Assembly: GCA_964409775.1 (NCBI GenBank)
Contig: CAYPEI010000003.1
Location: 1-64,000 of the forward strand
DNA length: 64,000 nt
Origin: JAHBXL01 sp964409775
GTDB lineage: Bacteria; Planctomycetota; Phycisphaerae; Phycisphaerales; UBA1924
Direction of reading: 5' to 3'
Shown: positions 25,799 to 33,935 of the stretch, piece by piece
Layout of the letters: each line of letters starts with the position of its first letter
Numbering within the stretch: position 1 is the first letter of the stretch
Notes under the pieces: model-generated
What the model was told of the DNA's origin: nothing
Seen by the model: only the letters and a program-made list of their open reading frames with translations
Databases searched by the model: none
Translations under genes and position numbers: made by a program

Positions 25799-27061
25799 AT
25801 GCCCAAGCGCTCCCGCAGCAGCAGTGTCTACTTCGGCCCGCCGCGCTCCGATGCCGAGAGCAGCGCCTTCGCGCACGTGCTCGCGCACTCCTTCGGCCGT
25901 ACCGATGCAGAAGCGGGGGGGTGGCTCGCCACGCACGCGCGATCGAATGTCCGCGTCCTGTCCTCCGCCAACGATGTCGATGCCGGACTGAGCCTCGTCC
26001 GCATGGCTCAGTACTTCAACGGTGTGCCGATCCCCATGGTCGGCATCCAGGGTGTCGGCGTTGCCCCCGGCGCACGCGGCCGCGGCGTCGCCAGCGAACT
26101 GATGATCCGCGCTCTGAAGGAACTCCACGCCGAGGGCACACCGCTCTCGACGCTCTACCCCGCGAACCAGACGCTCTACCGCCGCCTCGGATATGAACAG
26201 GCCGGACACCGTTTCGAGATCCGCATCCCGCTCCACCGTATCGGCGCCCGCAGCGCGATGCGCGACAGCGACGGTCTCACAGTGCGCGAGGCCAGAAGCG
26301 AAGGCGATGTTGCCACGCGCAACCGAGGCGTCGCTTCAGCCTTCGCGGCTGCCTGCCAGGGCTCGCTGGAGCGCAACGACCTGCTCTGGAAGCGCATCGA
26401 GTTCCCGCCCCCGACCCGCACCGAGCCCTCCCGGCTCTTCCTGATCGAGCGCAGCAACTCGCTGCAGGGCTATGTCTATCTGACGCAGTCGGTCACCCCC
26501 TCCGGCGCCGGCGCAGGCCGCTACGACGTCTTCGTGCAGGACATGGCCGCGATCACGCCCGCCGCGATCAACCGCCTCTGGGCCTTCCTCGCCGGGTACT
26601 CAACCGTCGGCAACGACCTGGTGTGGTTCACGGGGCCAACCAACCCGCTCCTGCTCGCGCTGCCCGAGCAGACCTACAAGCCCATGACCCTGCGTGACCA
26701 CTGGATGCTCCGCATCGTGGACATGAAGTCCGCGCTTGAGCAGCGCGGCTGGCCTGCTGGTCTCGATGCGAAGCTCTCGATCGACGTGAAGGACGAGGCA
26801 CTCAGTGCCAACACCGGCCGCTGGTCGCTCAGTGTCGCGGGCGGCCAAGTCCGCGCCCGCAAACTCGACCGCGGCGCCAAGCCCCGCGGCCCGACAATCG
26901 CCTGCGACATCGGCGCGCTCGCGACCCTCTACTCCGGATTCCAATCGGCCGAGCAACTCGCCCTGGTCGGCCGCGCCCAAGGCTCGCCGGGTTCCCTCGC
27001 CCTCGTTTCCGCCCTCTTCGCCTCAACCCGCGGCGTGCCCATGCTCACGGATATGTTCTGA
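25799..27061 (+). CDS. Eis-like GNAT N-acetyltransferase
   Basis: A 420-residue protein. The N-terminal GNAT domain has GIQGVGVAPGARGRGVASELM (acetyl-CoA pyrophosphate loop, shown in part) and LYPANQTLYRRLGYEQAG. The middle is a second degenerate GNAT fold, and the last 100 residues form an SCP2-like domain. This three-part layout and length are those of the Eis family, which acetylates amine groups of aminoglycosides, peptides or proteins. The substrate is unknown. ATG 25799 has TATCCT at 25787-25792 six bases upstream and no Shine-Dalgarno sequence. Confidence 0.85.
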   Translation: MPKRSRSSSVYFGPPRSDAESSAFAHVLAHSFGRTDAEAGGWLATHARSNVRVLSSANDVDAGLSLVRMAQYFNGVPIPMVGIQGVGVAPGARGRGVASELMIRALKELHAEGTPLSTLYPANQTLYRRLGYEQAGHRFEIRIPLHRIGARSAMRDSDGLTVREARSEGDVATRNRGVASAFAAACQGSLERNDLLWKRIEFPPPTRTEPSRLFLIERSNSLQGYVYLTQSVTPSGAGAGRYDVFVQDMAAITPAAINRLWAFLAGYSTVGNDLVWFTGPTNPLLLALPEQTYKPMTLRDHWMLRIVDMKSALEQRGWPAGLDAKLSIDVKDEALSANTGRWSLSVAGGQVRARKLDRGAKPRGPTIACDIGALATLYSGFQSAEQLALVGRAQGSPGSLALVSALFASTRGVPMLTDMF

Positions 27062-27086
27062 ACAACCGTACGGCCGCGCTGGCCAA

Positions 27087-27108
27087 GCACCGAATTCGGT
27101 GCGATAAT
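27087..27108 (+). promoter_or_regulatory. toxin-antitoxin promoter with palindromic operator
   Basis: A perfect 16-base palindrome, GCACCGAATTCGGTGC (27087-27102), directly abuts the -10 hexamer GATAAT (27103-27108). The ATG of the antitoxin lies 6 bases further on, so the mRNA would be leaderless. A palindrome in this place is what an autoregulating antitoxin would bind. Confidence 0.65.
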
Positions 27109-27114
27109 GGTGCT

Positions 27115-27441
27115 ATGAGCAAGCACACCCGGAGAGCGGCAAGCATCCTGCCCGAAGACATCACCCCGCTCACCGATTTCAAACGCGACACCGCGGCCTA
27201 CATCCGCAAGCTCCAGAAAACAGGCCGCGCTCAGGTCCTCACCGTCAACGGCCGCGCCGAGGTTGTGGTGCAGTCCGCCAAGTCCTATCAAGCGGCGATG
27301 GACCTGATCGATCAGGCACAAACCCTGAGCATCCTCCAGAAGCGTCTGGCAGATGTTGACCGGGGCGTTGACTTGTTGCCCCCTCGCGAAGCAGTCTCCG
27401 CAGCGCGGCGCCGCCGGACCACCCGGAAGCGCACCGCATGA
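27115..27441 (+). CDS. Phd/YefM-type antitoxin
   Basis: A 108-residue protein of the prevent-host-death family. The DNA-binding N-terminus reads ITPLTDFKRDTAAYIRKLQKTGRAQVLTVNGRAEVVVQS (quoted from separate parts), matching the strand-helix-strand of Phd/YefM antitoxins. The C-terminal part is a helix followed by a basic tail (AARRRRTTRKR) that would wrap the toxin. It is followed by a ParE/RelE toxin gene with an ATGA overlap. Antitoxins of this type repress their own promoter together with the toxin; the palindrome at 27087 is the likely site. Confidence 0.85.
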   Translation: MSKHTRRAASILPEDITPLTDFKRDTAAYIRKLQKTGRAQVLTVNGRAEVVVQSAKSYQAAMDLIDQAQTLSILQKRLADVDRGVDLLPPREAVSAARRRRTTRKRTA

Positions 27442-27749
27442 CCTACACCGTGCTCATGCACCCCGATGCCGGCGAAGACATCGACGGCATCGAGGCATAC
27501 ATCGCGCTCGACTCGCCAAGCCGCGCATTTGCATGGCGTGAGATGCTCCTTGGCCGTATCGAGTCTCTTGATCGCATGCCGCGGCGATGTCCGCGAGCTG
27601 TCGAGAGCCGCATGCTCAAGCGGGAGTTGCGGCAATTGCTCTTTGGTGAGTATCGCGTGCTCTTCTCCATCCACGATCGGACAGTGATTGTGTTGCACGT
27701 CCGCCACGCCGCCCGCAAGCCGTGGTCCGGCAAGTTAGAGGATCGGTAG
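27438..27749 (+). CDS. ParE/RelE superfamily toxin
   Basis: A 103-residue protein with the RelE/ParE fold pattern. It begins YTVLMHPDAGEDIDGIEAYI, has a central R-x-x-x-R segment (MLKRELRQLLFGEYRVLFSI) and ends VIVLHVRHAARKPW. The 'AEDIDGIEAYIA' helix is more like ParE (gyrase-targeting) than RelE (ribosome-dependent mRNA cleavage), but the target cannot be decided by eye. The start overlaps the antitoxin stop (ATGA), so translation is coupled. Confidence 0.85.
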   Translation: MTYTVLMHPDAGEDIDGIEAYIALDSPSRAFAWREMLLGRIESLDRMPRRCPRAVESRMLKRELRQLLFGEYRVLFSIHDRTVIVLHVRHAARKPWSGKLEDR

Positions 27750-28213
27750 CCATCGGCGCCCGCAGAGCCGCGGTTCACGAAGGGGGTCGCCGCGCTCCGG
27801 GCATCGAGAACCGTCTGGCAAGCCGGTGAGGTCACACTTGCAGTGAGAGCACCTCGATGGGTCAATGATGCAGGCACGAGCGATGCGCAGAAAGAGGCCA
27901 GGCAGAGCCCATGCCATCACGAGCAGCGCCATGCGGCTGATGCAACGATTGCACAGCGAGGCAGAAGTCCCGGATGCCCGAACACGACCCAGTCGTAGTC
28001 TTGGGGAACTCCGAGTAGATGGGTAAGGCAGTCGCGGCAACGACAACCCTCGTAGCCCTGTTTCCAAGTCTGGAATCTCAGCCGAAGCAGGCGGATTTCC
28101 AAGGAATGCCAGGCGAGCAGCACCGAAACCGCTGTGCCGCCGATGCCTATGACGGCGACTGTTGCCCGCAACCGTTTGGCAACACGTAGGGTTGACTCGC
28201 GTGGTGAACCCAA
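27735..28213 (-). pseudogene. decayed zinc-ribbon membrane protein
   Basis: Two overlapping minus-strand frames look like halves of one gene. The first (28213 to about 27970) gives a basic N-terminus, a transmembrane helix (ATVAVIGIGGTAVSVLLAW) and an RCRDC motif. The second (about 28000 to 27735) gives another helix (MALLVMAWALPGLFL) and a zinc ribbon SRCSHCKCDLTGLPDGSRCP. The frames differ by a shift. The ribbon is also damaged: the last CPxCG reads CPERG, a TGC-to-CGC type change. Architecture matches the intact protein at 7753-8391. The call is inference from the matching halves. Confidence 0.45.
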
Positions 28214-28217
28214 AGCG

Positions 28218-29723
28218 CTACTGCCCCTGCGCCAGGCTATACCCCTTCACACCGTCAAATGTCCGCAGCAACTCATACGAGCACACGCTGAACTTCTCCG
28301 CGATCTTGTCGAGCAGCGCAATCGCCCGGCTCTGGCCGAAATCTCCCGGCCGCATTCCGTCCTTCAACTCAAACCGCACGCGGTAATAGTCCACGCACTC
28401 GGTGTAGATCGACCCCGTCGGCCACACCTGCGTGCCGCGATTCGAGATCAGCGTCAGTTTGAACGGTGTATCCGCCGCCGCCCGCGTCATCTCGTCCGCC
28501 ACCGCGATCGGCGACAGCGGCGTGTCCAGGTAGATATCACACCCCGCCACGTGCGCCACGATGTTCGTGAACGTCCGGACGATCTCCTGGTGAATCGGCC
28601 GCGGCGGCTTCACAAACGTCGGCGCATCGCCCGTCCCCTCAGGGGGAACGGTCATCCCCTTGCCCGACCTGGGCGACTTCCCCAGCCGATCGATGATGGC
28701 CTTGGTGTAGTCCTTGGTCGCCAGCGCCGGCTTGCCCTGGTCCCCGAAGTCCCCCGTCCGCACACCCTCCTCCAGCGCGCAAAGCACCGCGTTCTCGATC
28801 AGCGCCGCCTGCCGCATCATCCCGATCTGCCGCAGCATCATCAGCCCCGACAGGATGAGCGCGGTCGGGTTCGCGATCCCGCGCCCGGCGATATCGGGCG
28901 CTGTCCCGTGCACCGCCTCGAAGATCGAGATGTGCCGCCCGATGTTCGCGCTGGGCGCAAACCCGAGCCCGCCCACCAGCCCCGCCGCGAGGTCCGACAC
29001 GATGTCCCCCTGCAGGTTCGGCAGCACCACCATCTGGTACTGCTGCGGCTTGAGCACCAGGTTCATGCACAGCGCATCGATGATCACATCCGCCGTCTCG
29101 ATCTCCGGGAAGTCCTTCGCGACAGCCTTGAACCGCTCCAGGAACAGGCCGTCGGTCATCTTCATGATGTTGGCCTTGTGGCCGCAGTGCACCATCTTCA
29201 GGCCCAGCCGCCGCGCCGTCTGGAACGCGAACCGGTGCACCTGGTCAGAACCCGGCGCGGAGGTGAGCCGCTTGCACTGGATCACATCGTTCGTCAGCCG
29301 GTGCTCGACACCGCCGTACGTGTCCTCGATGTTCTCGCGAACCACGTAGAAGTTCACCGGGATCCCCGCCTGCGAGTACACCGTGCTCACGCCCGGCAGC
29401 GACTGGAAGTGCCGCAGGTTTGCGAACGCGTTCCAGATCTTCCGCGCCGTGACGTTGATCGATTTCCCGCCCCCGCCCTTGGGCGTGCCCATCGGGCCTT
29501 TGAACAGGATGCCGCAATCCTCCACCGTCGCCATCGCCTGGTCGGTCATGCCGCGCGTGTTGCCCGATTCGAACACCGCGCGGCCCATCTCGACCGGCAC
29601 AAACTCGACATGCTTCGTCACCCCGGCCGCGCCGAACAGGTCCAGCGTTGCGGACATGATCTCGGGGCCGATACCGTCACCGTTCGTGAGTGCGATGCGA
29701 AGTTTGGTGGTGGAAGCAGACAT
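28218..29723 (-). CDS. icd: NADP-dependent isocitrate dehydrogenase (long, Thermus/Rickettsia-type)
   Basis: A 501-residue TCA-cycle enzyme converting isocitrate to 2-oxoglutarate. It starts TTKLRIALTNGDGIGPEIM and shows the substrate serine loop SINVTARKIWNAFANLR, the Y-x-V-x-REN-x-EDTYGG motif, the LNLQGDIVSDLAAG metal site region and GTAPDIAGRGIANPTALILS (quoted in part). About 120 residues follow the core as an extra C-terminal domain, as in the roughly 496-residue Thermus enzyme. ATG 29723 is chosen over the Met at 29795, which adds an unrelated Arg/Ser stretch. It is a single-gene unit. Confidence 0.93.
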   Translation of the reverse strand: MSASTTKLRIALTNGDGIGPEIMSATLDLFGAAGVTKHVEFVPVEMGRAVFESGNTRGMTDQAMATVEDCGILFKGPMGTPKGGGGKSINVTARKIWNAFANLRHFQSLPGVSTVYSQAGIPVNFYVVRENIEDTYGGVEHRLTNDVIQCKRLTSAPGSDQVHRFAFQTARRLGLKMVHCGHKANIMKMTDGLFLERFKAVAKDFPEIETADVIIDALCMNLVLKPQQYQMVVLPNLQGDIVSDLAAGLVGGLGFAPSANIGRHISIFEAVHGTAPDIAGRGIANPTALILSGLMMLRQIGMMRQAALIENAVLCALEEGVRTGDFGDQGKPALATKDYTKAIIDRLGKSPRSGKGMTVPPEGTGDAPTFVKPPRPIHQEIVRTFTNIVAHVAGCDIYLDTPLSPIAVADEMTRAAADTPFKLTLISNRGTQVWPTGSIYTECVDYYRVRFELKDGMRPGDFGQSRAIALLDKIAEKFSVCSYELLRTFDGVKGYSLAQGQ

Positions 29724-30110
29724 GGTGGGCCTTCGTCGTGTGGATGAACATGCCGTCCGGCCGAAAGCCGGCAAGGACGCGGGAGAGGCCGGCACTGCGA
29801 TCGAGATGCTTGGAGATGCGCCGGGATCGAACGGGCAGGTTTGCGGATGGGAATGGGAGTGGGGGGGTCAGGGGGCAAGCGTAGTGCGGTCAAACCCCGC
29901 TCGTACCACGGGTTATCGGAGTGCATCGGTCATTTCGAACGTCGGCTTTCGCCGGCCGCGGCGGGTGAGCGGTGGACCGGGCCCAGGGGGCGGTGAGGGG
30001 TGGTGGGGGGGTGGGGGGGGACCGCCCTCGGAGCAGGTTGCCGCTCACCTGCTTCGGCACCTTACGATCTGCCCGACCCTTCCACCTCAGCCCTTCCCCG
30101 GAATCACACC
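29724..30110. other. G-rich spacer between icd and the DinB-like gene
   Basis: About 390 bases with no gene. Two G-run blocks are present on the plus strand: 29850-29878, and 29985-30022 with runs up to eight Gs. Both have enough closely spaced G-runs to form a G-quadruplex. The divergent promoters of icd and the DinB gene should lie here, but no clear -35/-10 pair stands out. Confidence 0.5.
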
Positions 30111-30752
30111 ATGGCCCGCAAGTCCTCCAAGTCCCGTTCCGCCTCCGCCCGAAAGTCCTCCCGCCCCACCACCGCGCGCAAGGCCAGGCCGGCCGCGAAA
30201 AAGGCGAGCCGCAAGTCCGCAGCGAAAGCCGTCCGCCGCGCTCCCGTCGCGGCCCGATCCGCGCCCAATCCCGCCGCTGCCGGCCTCGAACTCCTCAACT
30301 GGTCCCACGCGATGACCACGGCCCTGCTGGCCGACTGGCCCCACGACCGCCTCACGCACCAGAACTCGCCCCTCGACAATCACGCCCTCTGGACCCTGGG
30401 CCACCTGTCCACGACCTACTCCTGGCTCGCCAGCCTGCTCGACGGCCACATGACGCCCCTGCCCGAGAGTTACAACACGCTCTTTGGAATGGGCTCCAAG
30501 CCCCAGTCCGATCCCTCCGTCTATCCGCCCATGGGCGAGGTGCGGCACCACTTCGATGCGACCTACGCACGGCTGGTCGAACTGGCGTCGAAGATCAGGC
30601 CCGCCGATGCCGACAAGCCCACCGTCGGCAACTCCCATGGCTTTGCAAAGAGCCGTGCCGATGTGCTCTTCAAGGCCGCCTGGCACGAGGGCTGGCACTC
30701 CGGCCAACTTAGCACCCTCCGCCGCGGCCTCGGACTCAAAGGCGTGATGTAA
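30111..30752 (+). CDS. DinB-like protein with histone-H1-like basic tail
   Basis: A 213-residue protein. Residues 1-50 are almost entirely Lys, Arg, Ala, Ser and Pro (for example KKASRKSAAKAVRRAP), like a histone H1 or AlgP tail. Residues 60-213 form a four-helix DinB/YfiT-type domain with candidate metal-binding histidines in NHALWTLGHL and AAWHEGWHSGQLSTLRR. DinB-fold proteins include thiol transferases and many uncharacterised enzymes. The basic tail would favour DNA or RNA association. The ATG at 30111 begins the basic tail; no good Shine-Dalgarno sequence is visible. Confidence 0.75.
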   Translation: MARKSSKSRSASARKSSRPTTARKARPAAKKASRKSAAKAVRRAPVAARSAPNPAAAGLELLNWSHAMTTALLADWPHDRLTHQNSPLDNHALWTLGHLSTTYSWLASLLDGHMTPLPESYNTLFGMGSKPQSDPSVYPPMGEVRHHFDATYARLVELASKIRPADADKPTVGNSHGFAKSRADVLFKAAWHEGWHSGQLSTLRRGLGLKGVM

Positions 30753-30774
30753 CGGGGCCGTACGTTCGGTTCGC

Positions 30775-31635
30775 TCAGGACGCCGCCGGCCTGTGTCCGT
30801 GCTTGTCCACCAGCGAAGCCGCCCACGACAGTCCGAGCGGAATGCCCACAAACGCGCCCGCCGCCCAGTCCAGCGGCAGCGGCCGCGCGAGCGGGAACAG
30901 CGTCCCCGCGAGCGCAGCGCGCGTCGGCCCCATCGACGCGGGGTGCATGAACGCCGCGACCGTCGGCGAAGCGATCGCCAGGATCGCGATCGCACCGACA
31001 AACGTCAGCGCCGACGATGCAGGCGCCGCCAGCCGCCCCGCGGTCGCTCCGAACATCGCGGCAAGCGCCGCCGCGGCGAACGTCTGGCCCTTCAGCGTGT
31101 CCTGCGCCACGATCCACGCCACGATGCCCGCGATCACGACCGACGCCGCCAGCGCCGCCGGCGTCGCGCTGTCGATCAGTGTTCGTGGCTCCGGAACGTG
31201 ATGGTGCGGCGCCAACTCCGGGTCCGGCGCCGGCCGCCGGGCGATCAGCACCATGCACGCCGCCAGCCCCACGCTCAGTGCGCCGACCAGCAGCGCCTCC
31301 ACCGACAGCGTGTACATCGTCGAACTCGAGAGCGACTGATGGAGCAGGCGGTCGATCTGGCCGGTCCCCCACGCGCCCCACGCCAGCACCATGCCCGCAC
31401 ACAGGAACCCGTGGCGAAGCCCGGTCACCACCGCGCCCGCGACCCCCGCCGCGCCGGCCAGCACAAACACACCCACCAGCACCAGCAGCCCCTTGATCAG
31501 CGAGTTGCTCACCAGCAGCGTGGCATGCGAACTCCCGTCAACTGTCCGGAGCGAGGCCGTCAGGAACCCCGCGAGCGGGCCAAGCGCCAGTGCGGCGATC
31601 CCCAGGAGCAGCCAGCGATGGAGATTGTGTTTCAT
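30775..31635 (-). CDS. multi-pass membrane protein of unknown function
   Basis: A 286-residue protein with about seven hydrophobic helices (for example LLVLVGVFVLAGAAGVAGAV and LTFVGAIAILAIASPTVAAF) and a His/Pro loop in the middle (APHHHVPEP). No named domain is recognised. ATG 31635 is preferred to the longer frame at 31761, which would overlap the divergent gene at 31719. It converges with the DinB-like gene, 22 bases apart. Confidence 0.6.
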   Translation of the reverse strand: MKHNLHRWLLLGIAALALGPLAGFLTASLRTVDGSSHATLLVSNSLIKGLLVLVGVFVLAGAAGVAGAVVTGLRHGFLCAGMVLAWGAWGTGQIDRLLHQSLSSSTMYTLSVEALLVGALSVGLAACMVLIARRPAPDPELAPHHHVPEPRTLIDSATPAALAASVVIAGIVAWIVAQDTLKGQTFAAAALAAMFGATAGRLAAPASSALTFVGAIAILAIASPTVAAFMHPASMGPTRAALAGTLFPLARPLPLDWAAGAFVGIPLGLSWAASLVDKHGHRPAAS

Positions 31636-31718
31636 TCGTGGATCCAAGAGTAGCCGACGCACCGCCAGGGTGGCGCCGCGCCCGGCACGAAGGCCATCGG
31701 CGCGGTAGCATCCGCGGC

Positions 31719-32927
31719 ATGAACGAGAGTCGATCCACCCCCACCCCGGCCCGCGGCGCATGGCGCTCCCCCGTCATGCTCGACGACCTCACCGCCGACC
31801 TCATCTGGCCGCGCCTCCTCAAGGCCGGACCCCTCTCCCTTCGACCCGGCAGGCTCGCCCTCGCCTTCTTCTACCTCGCCGGCCTCGCCGCGATCGTCAC
31901 CCTCGCCGACAAACTCGACGGACACGAAACCAGCGTGCTCGCCGCCGCCGGCGCCGAGTGGGCCGGCCATCTGCACGCCCTCCTGCACTCCTGCTTCCAG
32001 GCCGACGCCGCGGGAGTCGGACAAGCCGTCATCGGGCTCTACATCGGCACGCTCTGGGACCTGGTCTCCGCGCACCCGGTTATCGCCATCCTGTTCGTGC
32101 CGTTGATCCTCGTGTGGACCACGCTCATGGGCGGCGCCATCAGCCGCATCGCCGCGATGGACTTTGCCCAGGGTGTCGGCCTCTCCTGGCCGCAGGGGCT
32201 GGGCTACGCCCTCGGTCGCTGGGCATCCTTCGCCGGGAGCATCGCCGGGCCGCTCGCGCTCGCCTACGGCATCCTGCTGTTCCTGGCAGTCGCGGGCTGG
32301 GTGCTCTTCAGCCTCCCGGGCCTCAACGTCGTCGGCGGCGCGCTCTGGTTCCTGTTCCTCTTCGCCGGTGCGATCGTTTCGGTCGTGCTCCTCGCCATGA
32401 CCCTCGGCGGCCCCATGCTCGTCCCCGCCGTGTCCTGCGAGGGAACCGACGCCATCGACGCGGTCCAGCACGCCTACTCCTATGTCTTCGCCCGCCCCCT
32501 CCGCCTTGTCGCCTACACGGCCATCCTCGCGGCCGTCTTCGTCCTGCTGTGGCTCGTGGTCGCCGCGGCGGTCTGGCTCACCGTCCATATCCCGCAGAAC
32601 GCCGCAACTACGTGGCTCTCAGCGCCCGGAAGCGATGCCGTCGCCGGAGCCGAGGGCTTGGCCGGTTCCCATGCGATCGCGGCGAGCGGCGTCCGCTTCT
32701 GGTCGTCGATCGCCCTCCTCCTCGCCGGCTCCTTCGCCGTCAGTTACTTCTGGTGTGCCGCCACCGTGCTCTACCTCGCGATGCGACGCCTGTGCGACGG
32801 ACAGGACATGAGCGAAGTCTGGGTCGACACCATCGTGCCCGGAACCATGGCCGAGCGCAAACAACCGCCCTCGTCCACTGCGGGCGCGGACGCGATCGTC
32901 GACAACGGCCCGGCGGATGAAACGTGA
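31719..32927 (+). CDS. multi-pass membrane protein of unknown function
   Basis: A 402-residue protein with about six hydrophobic helices, a soluble N-terminal segment of 45 residues and a hydrophilic C-terminus. The layout (helix pairs around residues 120-230, then VAYTAILAAVFVLLWLVV and a final pair) resembles uncharacterised planctomycete integral membrane proteins. No motif gives a function. TAGCAT at 31706-31711 lies 7 bases before the ATG, a leaderless-type arrangement. It is divergent from the previous membrane protein gene and overlaps the next small gene by four bases (GTGA). Confidence 0.6.
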   Translation: MNESRSTPTPARGAWRSPVMLDDLTADLIWPRLLKAGPLSLRPGRLALAFFYLAGLAAIVTLADKLDGHETSVLAAAGAEWAGHLHALLHSCFQADAAGVGQAVIGLYIGTLWDLVSAHPVIAILFVPLILVWTTLMGGAISRIAAMDFAQGVGLSWPQGLGYALGRWASFAGSIAGPLALAYGILLFLAVAGWVLFSLPGLNVVGGALWFLFLFAGAIVSVVLLAMTLGGPMLVPAVSCEGTDAIDAVQHAYSYVFARPLRLVAYTAILAAVFVLLWLVVAAAVWLTVHIPQNAATTWLSAPGSDAVAGAEGLAGSHAIAASGVRFWSSIALLLAGSFAVSYFWCAATVLYLAMRRLCDGQDMSEVWVDTIVPGTMAERKQPPSSTAGADAIVDNGPADET

Positions 32928-33208
32928 ACGCCGACCTCGCCGCCGACGCCGTCGCCCTCGCGGGGTCGCTCGCCGAGGCGGGTGTGCAGCGCATCGAGTT
33001 CCGCGAGCCCGGTCACGATTGGAAGTTCCTCGCGGCGCGGGTGACGGACCTCCCCGGCCTCATCGCGCACGCGCAGGACGGCGCGGAACTGCGCTGGCCC
33101 GGCGGCAAGGCAAGGGTCGAGTACGGGCGGCTCAGTTGGTGGGGGGGTGGGAGTGGTGGGGGGGCTGGTGGGGGTGGGGGTTCCGGAGTTCCGTCGCGTC
33201 CGGCGTGA
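32924..33208 (+). CDS. small hypothetical protein with glycine-run tail
   Basis: A 94-residue protein starting at a GTG that overlaps the upstream TGA (GTGA). The first 75 residues look like a genuine soluble domain (ADAVALAGSLAEAGVQRIEF...). The last 20 residues are encoded by a poly-G tract and read mostly Gly. The 3' 77 bases overlap the 3' end of truB on the other strand. No family recognised. Translational coupling to the membrane protein supports its reality. Confidence 0.5.
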   Translation: MNADLAADAVALAGSLAEAGVQRIEFREPGHDWKFLAARVTDLPGLIAHAQDGAELRWPGGKARVEYGRLSWWGGGSGGGAGGGGGSGVPSRPA

Positions 33209-33935
33209 CCGCCGGGACCGGCAGCAGGTCCGATGGCCCCAGCCGCTCGGGCAGGTCGTCGAGCCGCGTCGACCGTTCAATGCGATACTCCCCGATCGCC
33301 GTCCGCCGAAGGCTCGCCAGGCACGCCGCGTGACCCGTCAGCGCAAGCCCGATGTCCCGCGCCAATGACCGGACATACGTTCCCTTCCCGCACCGGATGC
33401 GCAGGTCCAGCATCGGGTAGGCATACGCCAAGACGTCGATCGCGTGGATGACCACCGGCCGCGCCGCCAGTTCGACCAGGTTGCCCTTGCGCGCCTGCGC
33501 ATACGCCCGCTGACCGTCAACTTTCATCGCCGAAAACGCCGGCGGCCTCTGCATCACCGTGCCCGTGAACCCGGTCAGCACGCGATCGACTTCCCCCCGC
33601 GCCGGAACCGATTCAGGCGGCGGGTTCTCCTCCAGCGGCCCCTCGTAGTCCTCGGTCTGCGACGAATGCCCAAGGTCGATCCGCGTCTCATACTCCTTTT
33701 CATCCGCCATCAGCCGGTCGCACATCCGCGTCGCGCCGCGGCCGACAAGGATGATCAACAGCCCCGACGCAAGCGGATCGAGCGTGCCCGCGTGCCCGAC
33801 CTTCACCGACTTGGGCGCGCCGCCCGCGATCACGCGCCGCTTCACCGCCGCCACCACCCGCGCCGATGAAACCCGCTTGTCCGCGGGTTTGTCGACAAGC
33901 AGCAGCCCGGCGAGTTGAGGAGCGTCGGGCGTCAT
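33132..33935 (-). CDS. truB: tRNA pseudouridine(55) synthase
   Basis: A 267-residue enzyme that makes pseudouridine at position 55 in the T-loop of tRNAs. The catalytic aspartate is D53 in KVGHAGTLDPLASGLL. Other motifs are GLLLVDKPADKRVSS, QRPPAFSAMKVDGQRAYAQAR (in part) and RCGKGTYVRSLARDIG. The C-terminal 20 residues are His/Pro-rich (NPHPHQPPHHSHPP) because the frame runs into a G/T tract, and they are unlikely to matter for function. The start overlaps the stop of the glycosyltransferase gene (ATGA), so the two are probably one operon. Confidence 0.95.
   Translation of the reverse strand: MTPDAPQLAGLLLVDKPADKRVSSARVVAAVKRRVIAGGAPKSVKVGHAGTLDPLASGLLIILVGRGATRMCDRLMADEKEYETRIDLGHSSQTEDYEGPLEENPPPESVPARGEVDRVLTGFTGTVMQRPPAFSAMKVDGQRAYAQARKGNLVELAARPVVIHAIDVLAYAYPMLDLRIRCGKGTYVRSLARDIGLALTGHAACLASLRRTAIGEYRIERSTRLDDLPERLGPSDLLPVPAVTPDATELRNPHPHQPPHHSHPPTN

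Noticed and set aside
28134..29747. Plus-strand frame of 537 codons opposite isocitrate dehydrogenase
   Set aside because: The product is His/Arg/Pro-rich and shadow-like; the minus strand encodes a full-length enzyme.
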